Below are positions 1-10,043 of a DNA stretch of 64,000 bases, in pieces; the stretch's first letter is position 1, and each line of letters opens with the position of its first letter. The stretch lies in contig NC_134701.1 in the NCBI RefSeq assembly GCF_043290135.1, positions 62,079,502-62,143,501 of the forward strand. The letters are read 5' to 3'. Made by a program: the position numbers and the translations under genes. The notes below the pieces were generated by a model. It worked only from the letters and a program-made list of their open reading frames with translations, was not told the DNA's origin and did not search any database. This stretch comes from Rhipicephalus microplus. Taxonomy: Eukaryota > Arthropoda > Arachnida > Ixodida > Ixodidae.

Positions 1-69
1 GTAGGTGGACAAACGGATAAGCCTCGCGCCCCGCGCGTTGTATCTCATCTCATTACGTTTGACCTGAAG

Positions 70-360
70 ATGTCTGGGAAGAAAACAACATATGCACGAT
101 GTGATGTAGATGGCTGCAAGGGCAGCACTGCCGAATCGACACATCGAGTTCCCGATGACGCCGAGCTGCGGCAAACGTGGTTACGGCTCATGGGTCGGCC
201 AGCTACAAAGCGCACACGAATGGTTGTTTGTGGACGGCATTTCACTCCCGCCGATTTTACTCAAAACCCGGAAGTGATGCAATCCGCGGGCTTCCAAGCC
301 GGGCGTTTACGTTTGAAGAAGAGCGCGGTACCGAGCCGGTTCCTCCCGACCGATCCGCCG
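70..360 (+). CDS. THAP zinc-finger exon A (first coding exon)
   Basis: This exon encodes one THAP domain, a C2CH zinc-coordinating DNA-binding module of animal transcription regulators and P-element-like transposases. Visible are C-x4-C (CDVDGC, residues 11-16), a conserved Trp near residue 37, VVCGRHF supplying the third Cys and the His, and AVPSRFLP in the place of the C-terminal AVPTIF box. The first in-frame Met sits directly before the domain, as usual for THAP proteins. The exon is exactly 97 codons and ends at a consensus donor, GTAAGC at 361-366, in phase 0. The open frame runs only six codons further, to a stop at 376, so splicing is required. Two more exons with the same design lie downstream on the same strand (2161, 34819). 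What the rest of the protein is cannot be read here with certainty. Confidence 0.85.
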
Positions 361-402
361 GTAAGCGTAATGCTATAGGTGTTCTCTGGTAATACATCAT
401 TA

Positions 403-1253
403 GGGAGTTTTAGTGCTGGGTACCCAAGCGGCTTGCGTACGCAGGACGTTGGGGCGGCGGTATTGCGCATGCGCGAAACCCCAAACAGATGCGTCGCAAG
501 ATCGCTGGGGCGATGGGGCCATGCGTCCGCGCGGTCCACCTTCGCAAAAACTCACGGTATCCGCACTGCGGATACTCTAGCCGTCGAGTTAAAATAAGCC
601 AAAGTGCCAGCACTCATAGCAATTACTAGGTTTCAGCCAGATTTCCAAAGCTAGAATGGCCTGGAACATAGTAACTGAAAAGCATATGCCAGCCCCCGAT
701 CAACTTAAAGCCCCTAGATCAACTGAATAGGTGGCGCCATCTAGCGCAGCCATAGCGAAACAGACAACCACAACTTTGTTATTGCAGAAACATTGTGCAT
801 TGTACATCTGGTGCAAAAACTGCGCAGCGACAATATTACAATTGAGTAACCTTTTTATTCATTTTCACCTCAAAAACATTACGCGTAAGCTAACATGTTC
901 ATGACTGCGGTTGCACGAAGTGTCACAAGATGTCGACACTGTCGTTACAGTAACCTTGTATTTTTCACTTTTTTGCGTATACCTGATTACTGTACACAAT
1001 AAAAAAAGTGTCCTGATCACTATGTGTGTTTAATTTAACATTTTAAATCATAAAAAGACTTAAATAGTACTTACGCGACAATACGCTATGGCTCTGCGAG
1101 CGCGTGTGAACTTCGTGTGGCTTGCGTTTGCGTGCGTGCCACCGTGGCGCCAACTAAAAGGCATTCCGGTTGGGTATGGGTTGGGCACGCAACGCCGCGC
1201 GCTCCCAAGCCCGCAGCGCCCCAAGAGAATGCGTACCCAGCACTAAAACTCCC
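403..1253. mobile_element. TA-flanked MITE in the intron after THAP exon A
   Basis: The ends are perfect 21-bp inverted repeats: GGGAGTTTTAGTGCTGGGTA plus C at 403-423, and its complement at 1233-1253. TA lies directly outside each end (401-402, 1254-1255), consistent with a TA target duplication. Similarity between the two ends continues imperfectly inward, for example TTGGGGCG-type stretches. The roughly 850 bp hold no credible transposase frame, so this is a non-autonomous DNA transposon. TA targets fit Tc1/mariner or pogo families, but the superfamily cannot be fixed from the termini alone. It lies 42 nt after the donor of THAP exon A. Confidence 0.8.
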
Positions 1254-1548
1254 TATTATTTGTCATAGGCCAGCCGAGTCGGGAAGTTTTCGCGCGGATT
1301 CGTTTGTAGGCTATTGCACGTAAGGTAATGCAAAGATGCTACTGATGCTGCGTCTTGTCATCCTCGGCTGCGACGGCACTTCTTTGCCTTACCTTGGTAC
1401 GTTGAATTTCCAGGTGATTTCCCAGTCAGTCCATTGGCCGGGATGACTGTTGATTATCATTTAATGGTCGGAAAAGTTCATGACGCGCTAATATCTTGAG
1501 GTGTCATTGCGTCATGTCTTCCTTGCGTGATATACTTAAAGGGCCCCT

Positions 1549-2035
1549 AAACCACCTCCGATATTTCTTTCTTTCACACAGTTCAAGTAAACACGCGCAT
1601 CATGTGCAGAATGCCGTCACGTGCAATCAAGGATGTTACTCAGAGCAGCGCTACACGCCGTGGTAGACGCGAGCGTCACACCTTCCAAGAAACAATCGAT
1701 CTCTTCTCCTTTTCGGCCTCTCCATTGACTTCAAGATGTTGAATATCTGGCATCTGAGATGTGGTCTGCTAGCGATTGGTTTGTTATGTAAGTCACCTCC
1801 GGTATTCTTTCAAACATTTAAAGAGAACGCGTGCATCATGTGCAGTAATGCCGTTGCGATCAACTATTCTACACGTAGTACCTGCAGTGTACTAGAAGAA
1901 ACAGCGCAATGAGTCGCCGGCGTGCCACAAATTCTAAGAAACAATTCCTCCTTCTTTCCGGGCACCGCTGGACGCCAGAGGACGCGCCGTTCGATAACTC
2001 TGACGCGACGAGTCATATATGCTGTGATTGGTCTA
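1549..2035. repeat. Diverged tandem duplication, unit about 245 bp
   Basis: The segment from ACCACCTCCGATATTTC near 1549 is repeated about 245 nt later as TCACCTCCGGTATTCTTTC. Both copies then carry CGCATCATGTGCAG / TGCATCATGTGCAG, an acacg-rich stretch, and AAACAATCGATCTCTTCTCC / AAACAATTCCTCCTTCTTTC. The copies have drifted considerably. The candidate small exon at 1736 lies at the end of the first unit and THAP exon B just beyond the second, so this may be a duplicated 5' flank. Confidence 0.5.
1736..1787 (+). CDS. Possible signal-peptide exon (weak)
   Basis: An ATG at 1736 opens MLNIWHLRCGLLAIGLL, a short stretch with one basic residue followed by a hydrophobic run, which resembles a secretory signal peptide. 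It ends at a perfect GTAAGT donor at 1788 in phase 1. It is preceded by a pyrimidine-rich tract and AAG, so it could also be an internal exon. Fifty-two bases are too few to be sure. It does not fit the phase of the THAP exons, so it would belong to a different transcript. It may be chance. Confidence 0.2.
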
Positions 2036-2160
2036 GCAAGGAGTCTACGACTTCCGGTCAGTCTGCAAGCAGCTGTCCGCGCTGCTTAATTGTTCGTTGT
2101 GTTGCCCGCTTGCTTGCACCCGGCTGTAACTCTGCATCAACTAAATCCGAGTGTTTTGCG

Positions 2161-2448
2161 ATGGCTTTTATTCATCCTTGTGCGGTGCTTGGCTGCAAGA
2201 GCACTGACTGGAAAAACGAAAAGATGCGACACTTGTTACCTCGTGATGCCACCTTGCGAAATGCCTGGCTTGAGCGCATTGGGCTTACGGCAAAAACAAA
2301 GCGCTTAAGAGTATTACGTGTCTGTGGGCGCCACTTCGCCGCCGAAGATTACATTTACAATCCGCGCCTTGTTCAGGAGTTAGGCTCAGGTTTGCCAGCA
2401 CGCCTAAGGCCTAAGGCGCTACCAACTCTGTTCTTACCAAAACGACCG
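2161..2448 (+). CDS. THAP zinc-finger exon B (first coding exon)
   Basis: This is a second THAP-domain exon of 96 codons. It shows C-x4-C (CAVLGC, residues 7-12), the conserved Trp in NAWLERIG, RVCGRHF with the Cys and His ligands, and ALPTLFLP as the AVPTIF-box equivalent. It ends in phase 0 at the donor GTAAGT, 2449-2454. The frame is open upstream to an ATG at 1909, adding 84 unrelated residues. I chose the Met at 2161 because it gives the same short N-terminus and the same exon length as exons A and C. The sequence differs strongly from A and C outside the zinc ligands and box, so DNA specificity probably differs. Confidence 0.83.
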
Positions 2449-2553
2449 GTAAGTTTTTATAAATGCTCCTTTTCATAGGGTGATGTCATGATTGTTGAGC
2501 GACCGAGTAATTTTTCTGCTGCCGAGCAGTTCGTGTTCGCGCCGGCACTCGCA

Positions 2554-2646
2554 CGTCTTGTGCCGCCCAGCTGCGTGATCACATGTAGCTTTCACGGAGG
2601 TTGTCTGGCACGGCGGGTCCCCCTACGGGTCAATCGTGTTGGCAAT
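2554..2646 (+). repeat. Dispersed 93-bp repeat, copy 1
   Basis: Matches 4229-4320 with about ten differences. The shared core includes TAGCTTTCACGGAGGTTGTC and CGTGTTGGCAAT. Just downstream, GCCAACACGATT at 2672-2683 is the inverse of AATCGTGTTGGC, giving copy 1 a small fold-back end. It is probably the terminal part of a transposon, and no coding sequence is visible. Confidence 0.7.
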
Positions 2647-2683
2647 CCTTTGAAGGCGTGAGCGCAACGCAGCCAACACGATT

Positions 2684-3099
2684 ACGGCAGCCACGGATCG
2701 CCAACAAGCGCGCAGCTAATGCAACTACAGTCTGCTAGAATGACTTCCAGTACCCTGTAAACGTAACTGACGGAGTCGGCGGCCGGAATCGCGGCAACCG
2801 AAAGTAGACGGTGGTGTTTCAAGCATCGCGTCGATGACGTATGCCACGCGAGATTGGGAGGGGCGCTCGTCGAGAGGGCAAAGGAGCTTGGGAGAGGAGA
2901 CCAGCGGAGGGAAGCACAGGAGAGAGTGGAAGGAGTGATCGTCGCGGTTTGATAATCAAACGCGTCTAAAATTTCGTTATTACTGCACCGTTTTGAAAAA
3001 TTCTCACGGCTTGGTGTTCGTCGTACCCTCGTGCACCACAAGTTATTTTTTACTTCTGGGTGGCTTAGAAGCGTGACAGCTTGGGCTTGTTGGTATGGC
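2684..3099. other. Non-coding stretch
   Basis: I see no supported gene. A 151-codon open frame on the minus strand here has no recognisable motif and overlaps the hairpin that follows, so I treat it as chance. Confidence 0.5.
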
Positions 3100-3204
3100 A
3101 TGACGATAGTTATAGCGCGAGAACAAAACGACGACACAGAGTGTCTTTCGTGTCCTTCTCGTCTCTGTGTCGTCGTTTTGTTCTCGCGCTGTAACTATCG
3201 TCAT
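3100..3204. repeat. 42-bp-arm hairpin (fold-back element)
   Basis: The arms 3100-3141 and 3163-3204 are inverse complements with one mismatch in 42, separated by a 21-nt loop. The arm core is GAACAAAACGACGACACAGA. It looks like a fold-back MITE-type repeat. A hairpin of the same build, but only loosely similar sequence, is at 46727-46825. Confidence 0.85.
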
Positions 3205-4228
3205 ATCACGGCATATCGTTCTGAGTGGCATTGCATAAGTCAGTTGCTAGACTTTGGGGTTGTTGCCAGACTGCCATCAAATTTAGCGGAGAAATTAGCC
3301 CCTGTAGCTGTGGCTTCTCCGTGAGGGTTTGGCGTCGTCCGCGGTGCATTTCGCGAGTGCGTGAGCTATGTTGGCCGTTTTAATTAACAAAATGAACGTA
3401 AAACAAGCGTTCCAAAAGTCGGGGTGCGTTCTCTTGCTGTGTGCGCTGCTGTACAGTTAAGAGATTGTGTCTCAAAGTTAGGGAATCAACGACGCGTCGT
3501 CTCGCGGGTGTGCGTGCGACGTAATTAACGCAATGAACCGCGCGTTACAGAAGTCGGGGCGCGTTCTGTTGCTGTGTGCGCAGCTGTTCAATCAAAAGAC
3601 CGCGTCTCAGTATTAGGGACGACGGGGAAAACTGTATAGAGTCGCTGCAAGTGGTGCGCTGCCCCTTCCCCCCTTTCTCTCTCTCTTTTTTTTTTTTTTG
3701 TCACAGCTGATTGTGCCAAGACGTAGACGCTGCGCTTCCCCTAGCTGTGTCAGCACAAGACATTCGTCGTTCGGACTCGTGTACATGTGACGAATAAACG
3801 TCCCAAGGCCGGATATGCTGCAGCTACATTCGCCTGGAAGGCTGCTTTATCGACCCAGTTGGAGCGAATTAAGCGCGACTCGCGCGTACCTATAAATGGG
3901 ACCTCGCATAAGCATTTATTATTTGGAATTTTTTATAGTTTGTGTTTATTGTGGGTCGGGCCCTGCGAGCGACGGCGGCTGTTTGGCGGGGTCCTATCTA
4001 CATTATTCTGTGCATTAAGTGCACTAAACGACGAGCGAAAATTGAGGACATTTGATACTTCTCTAGCAAGCCATCAATTTTGATGTTACTTAGCCACAAA
4101 TATGTCGGCTGACTCCAGAAAGCTAAGCTTCGAGTAGTCTGCTGCTTTATTAATTAGAACCCAGTATTAGCACAAATTAAGTTAAAACACTATATATCGA
4201 GTATTCATCATGAGTGTGTCTTTTATAA
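3205..4228. other. Non-coding stretch with homopolymer
   Basis: No supported gene. There is a CTTTCTCTCTCTC tract followed by poly-T around 3675-3699. A partly repeated motif (AGTCGGGGTGCGTTCT near 3418, AGTCGGGGCGCGTTCT near 3551) suggests an old local duplication of about 130 bp. Confidence 0.5.
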
Positions 4229-4320
4229 GTCTTTTGCCGCCCAACCGCGTGATTACATGTAGCTTTCACGGAGGTTGTCTGGCACGGCCGGTCCCCCTAC
4301 GGGTCCATCGTGTTGGCAAT
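4229..4320 (+). repeat. Dispersed 92-bp repeat, copy 2
   Basis: Direct-orientation copy of 2554-2646. Similarity stops abruptly at GGCAAT in both copies, which marks a real repeat boundary. Confidence 0.7.
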
Positions 4321-6031
4321 AACAGTTCAGCGGCTTAGGCAAGCATGCCCCTGCTCATATCTTGTGGACAAGGCAGCTTTCCTTTTACGTAATTGTTCGC
4401 AAATAATGCAGACTACCTACCTATCGTATCATTCACTTCATGCGGGTCATCCGATGCAGTTTCGCGGTAGTGGCCGGGTGAAAAAAGACATTTTTACGTA
4501 AGCTCATTTTGTTTCCACCAAAATTCCATTTAAATTCAACTGTTTGACCCTGTTTTCCACTGGTGACCATCTTCACTATCCAATAAATCTAGCAGATGCA
4601 TGCAATTCGGTTTAGAAACTAGACCGACACCACTAGGAGAAGCGAGAGCAGAGCATACTTTTCTTGCCTGATCGCTTAGATGCAGAGCCGCCTCCTTTCT
4701 TATTGATATGACTAAGGAGGAAAGAGGAGACGAGTGAAGAGTAACGAGGCAAAGAATGGTGAGAGCGATAGCTGTGGTTCGATCATCATACACTGCATCG
4801 TTTCATAAAAATCTCTTGGCTACATGTTTGTTGGGGACTTGGGCACAACTGCCACACCACGACCAAAGTTTAGGCGTTTAGGGATCCTTCCATATGCATT
4901 AGGTGCACTCTCTTTTTGTGTGCATGTCTAATTAAAAACTGGCCCAAGCCATCTTCAGATTGATGATTACAACATATATGGCATAGTTTCTGGTTTCTCT
5001 TCCTTGCACGCATACAGATTTTTATTTATGACTTGCTGAGGCAGAAAACATGTACAGCTGTTTATAAACTCGTTTGCAAGGCAAGCTGAAAAAAGGAAGG
5101 TTCACAATTAGACAATTATGGTGAACTGAGACAATTTCTTAATGACTGTTGTTGGAAATAGAATGCATTCATTAGGTTGGGGCTTGGGAGTGCACGGTAA
5201 ATGGTCACAGCTAGCTTGTATAAGGCGATGGCTCCTTCAGCGATCCACATGGAGCTCAAAAATTGCATCAAGTCATTGAGCCGATTCCTTAGCAGAAAGG
5301 TTCGGTGAATGTATGTATATAAAAAAATATATATGCGACACAAATTAAGCGTGCTGTTTTTTCGCTCCTTTTCAAACTGTGGAATGCATCGATATTATTG
5401 CACGAGTGGCATTGCCAAAACCAAAGCTGTTATAATTTTATTTCTATAGAGAAACCACAGTGTTTTCAAACTAGAGCGACACCCGGCGGCTATTTTTGTG
5501 ATTGAAAGTGACGCTTCCCCTCGTGGGAGTGATGAAATAGGCCACACGTTTTGATTGGTTTAGTGCGACATGTCGCACATAATATTTTTACAGTTCCCAA
5601 TAGGCCACCGCGGGTTGAGTCTCCCGGTTTGTCTTTGTAAGAGGTGCGTACACAATGATTGAATACCTGCATGCATTTGTTGTCAGTGGTAGAGTGAAAT
5701 GTGAAAGGGAACGTTTTCCTCGCTGTCTGCCAGGGTTTTTGAAGTTAGAAACTTAACTTCTGGTACAGTGTACAGAATTTCATAATTCTTTTTGTGTTTA
5801 TCTCAGTATCTGGCGCTGCACAAGCTCCAGTGCTGCAGAATGCAGAAGAGAAAGCATCACAGGGCCCCTTTAAGGATGCCCTTGCCCATGCAGCAATTTC
5901 TTGGTAAAATATCGGCACAATGTGTCTGGCCAGTAATGTATCAACCTGTTAACGAGTGAGGGAGGGTGAGGGGGGCATACTTTCGATATCCTCTGCAAAT
6001 ATAGGTTCAGTTACTTTGGACCCGGTGATTA
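4321..6031. other. Intergenic or intronic stretch, nothing recognised
   Basis: No exon, RNA gene or complete transposon is supported. AGGGCCCCTTTAA at 5861-5873 looks like the end of a TTAA-targeting MITE. A similar terminus, TTAAAGGGCCCCTAAACC, occurs at 1536, but the two cannot be paired confidently. Confidence 0.45.
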
Positions 6032-7993
6032 TTAAAGGCCAACTTCAGTACTTTTTCTACCATGTTAAACTAATGGTGGCTCTATGTTTCTGTCAGATGC
6101 TTTTAATGTTAAATAAGCGTGAAATGACAACAGTGAAACCTAGCCGAGTAACGCTGTCCTTGCGTGTAATGTATTAGCGAAAATCGGAAATCGTGCAAGG
6201 CATGCCAGTCTAGCTAGCACGCAGTAGGAAAGCCACAAAGAGCAGACACTCAGTGGATAGGTGACCACACCAAGTCTGTGACTGTGCCATGTGCACAAGC
6301 TTGTCAGAGCTGTCGGCCAATGACAGCTGCAATTAAGACGTACTTGGGAGGTCAACGAGCATTGCCATTGTTTTTCAATGAAGCAGAACAGCTTTTCATA
6401 TGTGCTTGCCTGGTTGCGCATAACACTGCTAGATGGCACCCTCTGTCCTGGCGGTTCAAGTTTGTAGCTGCGGTGATGGGCTAAAATGCTTACTCTAAGA
6501 AGGTTTCCATCAAACTAAGACTTTTTAATGTTGTCGTGGAAAGAGGGTATGAGGCTCTGGAGTGCTGTTTGACATAGCATAGATGAGATTGATTATTAAA
6601 GGGCCAGTCAACAGGCTCAGTCTTTTTTTCTTGCACCCACCAACAAGCTCGCCGATTCATACCGTAGACCACGGCAGTCACATTTTCCGAACATTACAGC
6701 GCTGCACGCCACGCACACTGTCCATTTTGAAAAATTATTCCCATGCCTGACCAATCTTTCTCGTATGCACAGTGGCGCAAGCATGTCCATGGGCAACTTG
6801 ACGAATCACTGAGCTTGACGATTGGACCTTTGTCCTATGAAACAGCGTCTTGGCCTTGCGGTGATGCAGTTTTGGCTGCGCAGTTTGCATTGTCATTTCT
6901 CTGTGCTGCCCTCTGCTGTTTTGTAGAGCCCGAGACCACCAGGAAAAGTGGTATTACCAGAATGAAAGCCTCGGAGATAAAATGGCGTCTCACTACTTTG
7001 CCGCTAGGAAAGGGAGCTCTTTGCACTGCGCTTCCTCTCCACACCGCTATGACACGTGCTCACATGCGGGAAGCAGCCTTGCTATGTCATTGGCTGAGCA
7101 TTGATGGTGTATCGTGTCATGTTGTGGAAGTGGGCGAAGTCGCAACGATGAGCTATGCCTTCCCCTCCCTATGGGGCAGAATGGTAGCAAGGCCGCACGA
7201 GAACTTTAAAGTGGCTGAAACAGATGATCTAACCCCCTGTAACTTCTTTATTACAGTGCATATTTATGAGATTCTTTTGGCAGCATGTTCACATAGCAAA
7301 AGTGTGCATATTTCTCTTTATTGTAGTTTCTGGACTTCGTAGTTGTTTACTGGCCTTTTATTATTAGCCAAATGCGTACCTTTCTCACGATAAGCAGCTG
7401 ACCGTATACAGATAGATGCAGTCTTGGTGGACTTGGTTACCAAAAGTGTATCCATGCACTAAAGTTTGCACATGTGCACTCTCCAAGTGGCATGTTAATA
7501 CTGTTCCTTCCATGCAGTAAGCCAGCAGTGCTAGCTAAAACACTCTGCCACTGAGGCGAAGTGTAATTAGCTGTGAGTGTTTAGTCGCTGTAATGGTGAA
7601 TATACGGCAAATCTTTGTGGCGCACATGGCAATACCCCTTGTGCACCCATTGCAGGCGCTCCCACCTAAAAAAGGAAATTGCAAGTCAAACCAAGGAGGT
7701 GCTGGCCAAACACACATGCTCCACAGGGGACGAGCAGACGCTGCAGTGGCGCCTCTGCACCGTCGTTACCGTCGCCTGGCACCACTTGGCATCCCACCTG
7801 CATTGTTGCCAATATTTCTGGCAAGCCAGGTGGGCATTTATTTGTAGGCAATCTATAAAATTCATTTGAATACAATCTGGGAGCCTCTCAAGGCTGTAGT
7901 TTGGTATAAATGGCGGAAACACGCAAATGAATGTGTCCACTAAACTTCATTGAGATTTATTGACCTTGAAAAATCACCAGAGTTGGCCTTTAA
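6032..7993. mobile_element. TTAA-flanked non-autonomous DNA transposon (outer element)
   Basis: The left end reads TTAA then AGGCCAACTT (6032-6045). The right end reads AGTTGGCCT then TTAA (7981-7993). The 9-bp ends are perfect inverted repeats and both abut TTAA, the target used by piggyBac-type and some Kolobok elements. No transposase is visible. A second element with related ends (6600-7358) sits inside it. Open frames within, including one of 199 codons at 6743-7342, match no family I know and run across the inner element. Confidence 0.6.
6600..7358. mobile_element. TTAA-type MITE, copy A, nested in 6032-7993
   Basis: Begins TTAA-AGGGCCAGTCAACAGGCTC and ends GTTTACTGGCCTTT, giving imperfect inverted ends. 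Both ends and several interior blocks match 37534-38486, which shows this is a dispersed family about 0.76-0.95 kb long. The right flank is TATTATTA rather than a clean TTAA, so the site has drifted. Confidence 0.7.
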
Positions 7994-8497
7994 GTGCGCC
8001 AGCATCCCAACTATCACGTAGCGCAATTTAAAAAAGAGAAATGGCGCTATGTGAAGTAAAGCTAGTGTATACTGTTCATGTACTGTAGTAGCCACTATTA
8101 CTATTTTCAATGGGAGCGGAAGGAGTTGAGGCGTGCGCCGAGGCGGTTTCGACCGGCGGCGGCGTGGGGATCTTTTTGAGTTGGCGGTGGCGGCGCACGC
8201 CGGCTAAAATCATCGGCCGCGGTGGCGTGGAAACCGAAACCGCAAGTTCATAAAGTTCTTTACTGCGTCTTTTTTTTTTGCTTAATTGGCTGAAATTCAG
8301 AGCTTTTAGCACTAACTGCAAAATACGACAAAGATTACTACAAGAGAATTGGCAAACGTTTCGTAAATGCTTTGTTTGTGAGCATGCATACTGAAAATGG
8401 AGGAAAAAAGTGGGGCATGGGGGGGGGCTTCTTATCTCAAGTCGTGTACAGTACATTATATGTATGTTGAATGTCTATTGCTTCCACACATGTGCAC
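7994..8497. other. Non-coding stretch 5' of Gypsy element
   Basis: Contains a GC-rich block (about 8110-8240) and a poly-T. Open frames on both strands lack motifs. No gene supported. Confidence 0.5.
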
Positions 8498-8661
8498 TGA
8501 CGTGGAGCATACGCACTAACGCGTATGCGCCTTCCAGACAGAACGAAAAACCTCGTGCTCTGATTGCGCGAGAACCTGTGCCGCCTTCGCCAGACTTGCC
8601 GTACGGCCATTTTCCGTCGCGAACTCGCTGCGACTCCTCTGTTCGAATAAACATCATCGCA
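8498..8661 (+). repeat. 5' LTR of Gypsy element
   Basis: Starts TGACGTGGAGC and ends CATCATCGCA, with AATAAA near its 3' end. It differs from the 3' LTR at roughly seven positions by eye. Confidence 0.88.
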
Positions 8662-8739
8662 TTTGGTGGAGGCTGCTGAGATCCCTAAGCAGACCTGGAG
8701 CTCCGCTCTCGCAAGTTAGCCGAAAGACCACCGTACAAC

Positions 8740-9975
8740 ATGACTGACGCAGTTGCCAACCAGCCCATCCCAACACAGCCAGCACCATCGGCTGCCCCGT
8801 CGACTTGCCCCACCGCTACCCGTCAGCGGGACCCACCAATCTTCAGCGGCAGTGGTGAGCAAGACGTCGAAGACTGGCTCTCCTTGTACGAACGCATAAG
8901 TGCCAGCAACAAGTGGGACAACGACTCTAAGCTCGCCTATATTATCTTTTACTTGGCTGACATCGCTAAGCTATGGTTTACCAACCGCGAAACCGCCATC
9001 GCCAACTGGTCTACCTTTAAGACCCTCGTGACCGAAGCGTTCGGTCGACCAGAGGTCTGCAAACTCCGCGCTGACCAGCGTCTACGCCACCGAGCTCAGC
9101 AGCCTGGCCAGACTTTTACTAGTTTTATTGAGGCTGTGCTCGACCTCTGCAGGCGTGTTAATCCATCTATGCCTGAAGAAGAGAAAATTCGACAGATGCT
9201 CAAGGGCATCGAGGATGGCACTTTCCAGATGTTGCTGGCGAAAAGCCCGACCACGGTGGCAGTCCTCATAAGCCTGTGCCAGAGCTTCGATGAATTGCGT
9301 CGTCAGCGTTCCATCGCCCGACAGAGTGTCCCATCACCAGATTCAATCTCGGCCGTCGCACTCGCAAACGGCAACGTACATCAAGGAACTCTGTCGAACC
9401 AGATTAAAGACTTCATCAGGGAAGAAGTCGCCCGACAGCTCTCCCTGCTGCCGCATAGCGACGCGCCCACCGCAAGCCTCCCTTCGACACTGCAGCAGGC
9501 TATACGCACTGAAATTTGCGATGCCCTCCCTACAGTTCCGGCCCCTTACCCATGCACTTCGGTACTATCTGATCTATCACTTGCCAGCTACGCACCACCT
9601 GCGCCACCTTCACCTCTCAGCTACGCAGCTGTGGTCGCGCGGCCCCCACCACATCCAGTCGCCTTATCGGCTCCACCTCCTCCGACCTCGCCTCCAGTTT
9701 ACAGGCCTCCACCTCGTTTTTTCCGTCCATCTAATGAGTGGCGCACCCAAGACAATCGTCCTATCTGCTTCGCGTGTGGCATCGCTGGCCACGTTGCACG
9801 CTTCTGCCGCCGCCATCCCACACCTGCGCACGCATACTTCGGAACTTCTACCTACGCGCCGCAGCAGGCCACCACGTCTGCATATGAACAGAGGCGCTCA
9901 GATTCAGATTGCCGCCCATCGACTGCTCGTTTCCCATCCCCTCGTCGCCGGTCGCCATCGCCTATGCGTCGTTGA
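8740..9975 (+). CDS. gag: Gag of Gypsy element
   Basis: This intact 411-residue frame begins at the first ATG after the leader. Residues ~30-200 form a helical capsid-like region beginning around PIFSGSGEQDVEDWL, the typical start of the retrotransposon gag fold, including WLSLYERI and the WFTN segment. A Pro-rich linker follows (~270-330), then a CCHC zinc knuckle, CFACGIAGHVARFC, near residue 345, and a basic Ser/Arg-rich tail ending in RRRSPSPMRR. The knuckle would bind the element RNA during particle assembly. Pol follows in another frame, so expression of pol would need frameshifting or re-initiation. It is the best-preserved gene of this element. Confidence 0.9.
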   Translation: MTDAVANQPIPTQPAPSAAPSTCPTATRQRDPPIFSGSGEQDVEDWLSLYERISASNKWDNDSKLAYIIFYLADIAKLWFTNRETAIANWSTFKTLVTEAFGRPEVCKLRADQRLRHRAQQPGQTFTSFIEAVLDLCRRVNPSMPEEEKIRQMLKGIEDGTFQMLLAKSPTTVAVLISLCQSFDELRRQRSIARQSVPSPDSISAVALANGNVHQGTLSNQIKDFIREEVARQLSLLPHSDAPTASLPSTLQQAIRTEICDALPTVPAPYPCTSVLSDLSLASYAPPAPPSPLSYAAVVARPPPHPVALSAPPPPTSPPVYRPPPRFFRPSNEWRTQDNRPICFACGIAGHVARFCRRHPTPAHAYFGTSTYAPQQATTSAYEQRRSDSDCRPSTARFPSPRRRSPSPMRR

Positions 9976-10043
9976 CCACCTCCTGAGGAGGGAAACTAAT
10001 CGGTGCAGTTCCGGAGCCAAGAACTGCAACTTGTGCGCAATTC

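Noticed and set aside
1909..2160. N-terminal extension of THAP exon B by 84 codons
   Set aside because: The extension is open but unlike any THAP protein. The Met at 2161 gives the same exon length and domain position as the other two exons.
1536..5873. A single large TTAA element between the AGGGCCCC-type ends at 1536 and 5873
   Set aside because: The ends are not exact inverted copies (AGGGCCCCT versus AGGGGCCCT) and sequence inside them is unrelated, so they are more likely separate remnants.
6743..7342. 199-codon open frame
   Set aside because: It spans the nested TTAA elements, shows no domain, and the matching region of copy B (37534-38486) does not keep the frame.
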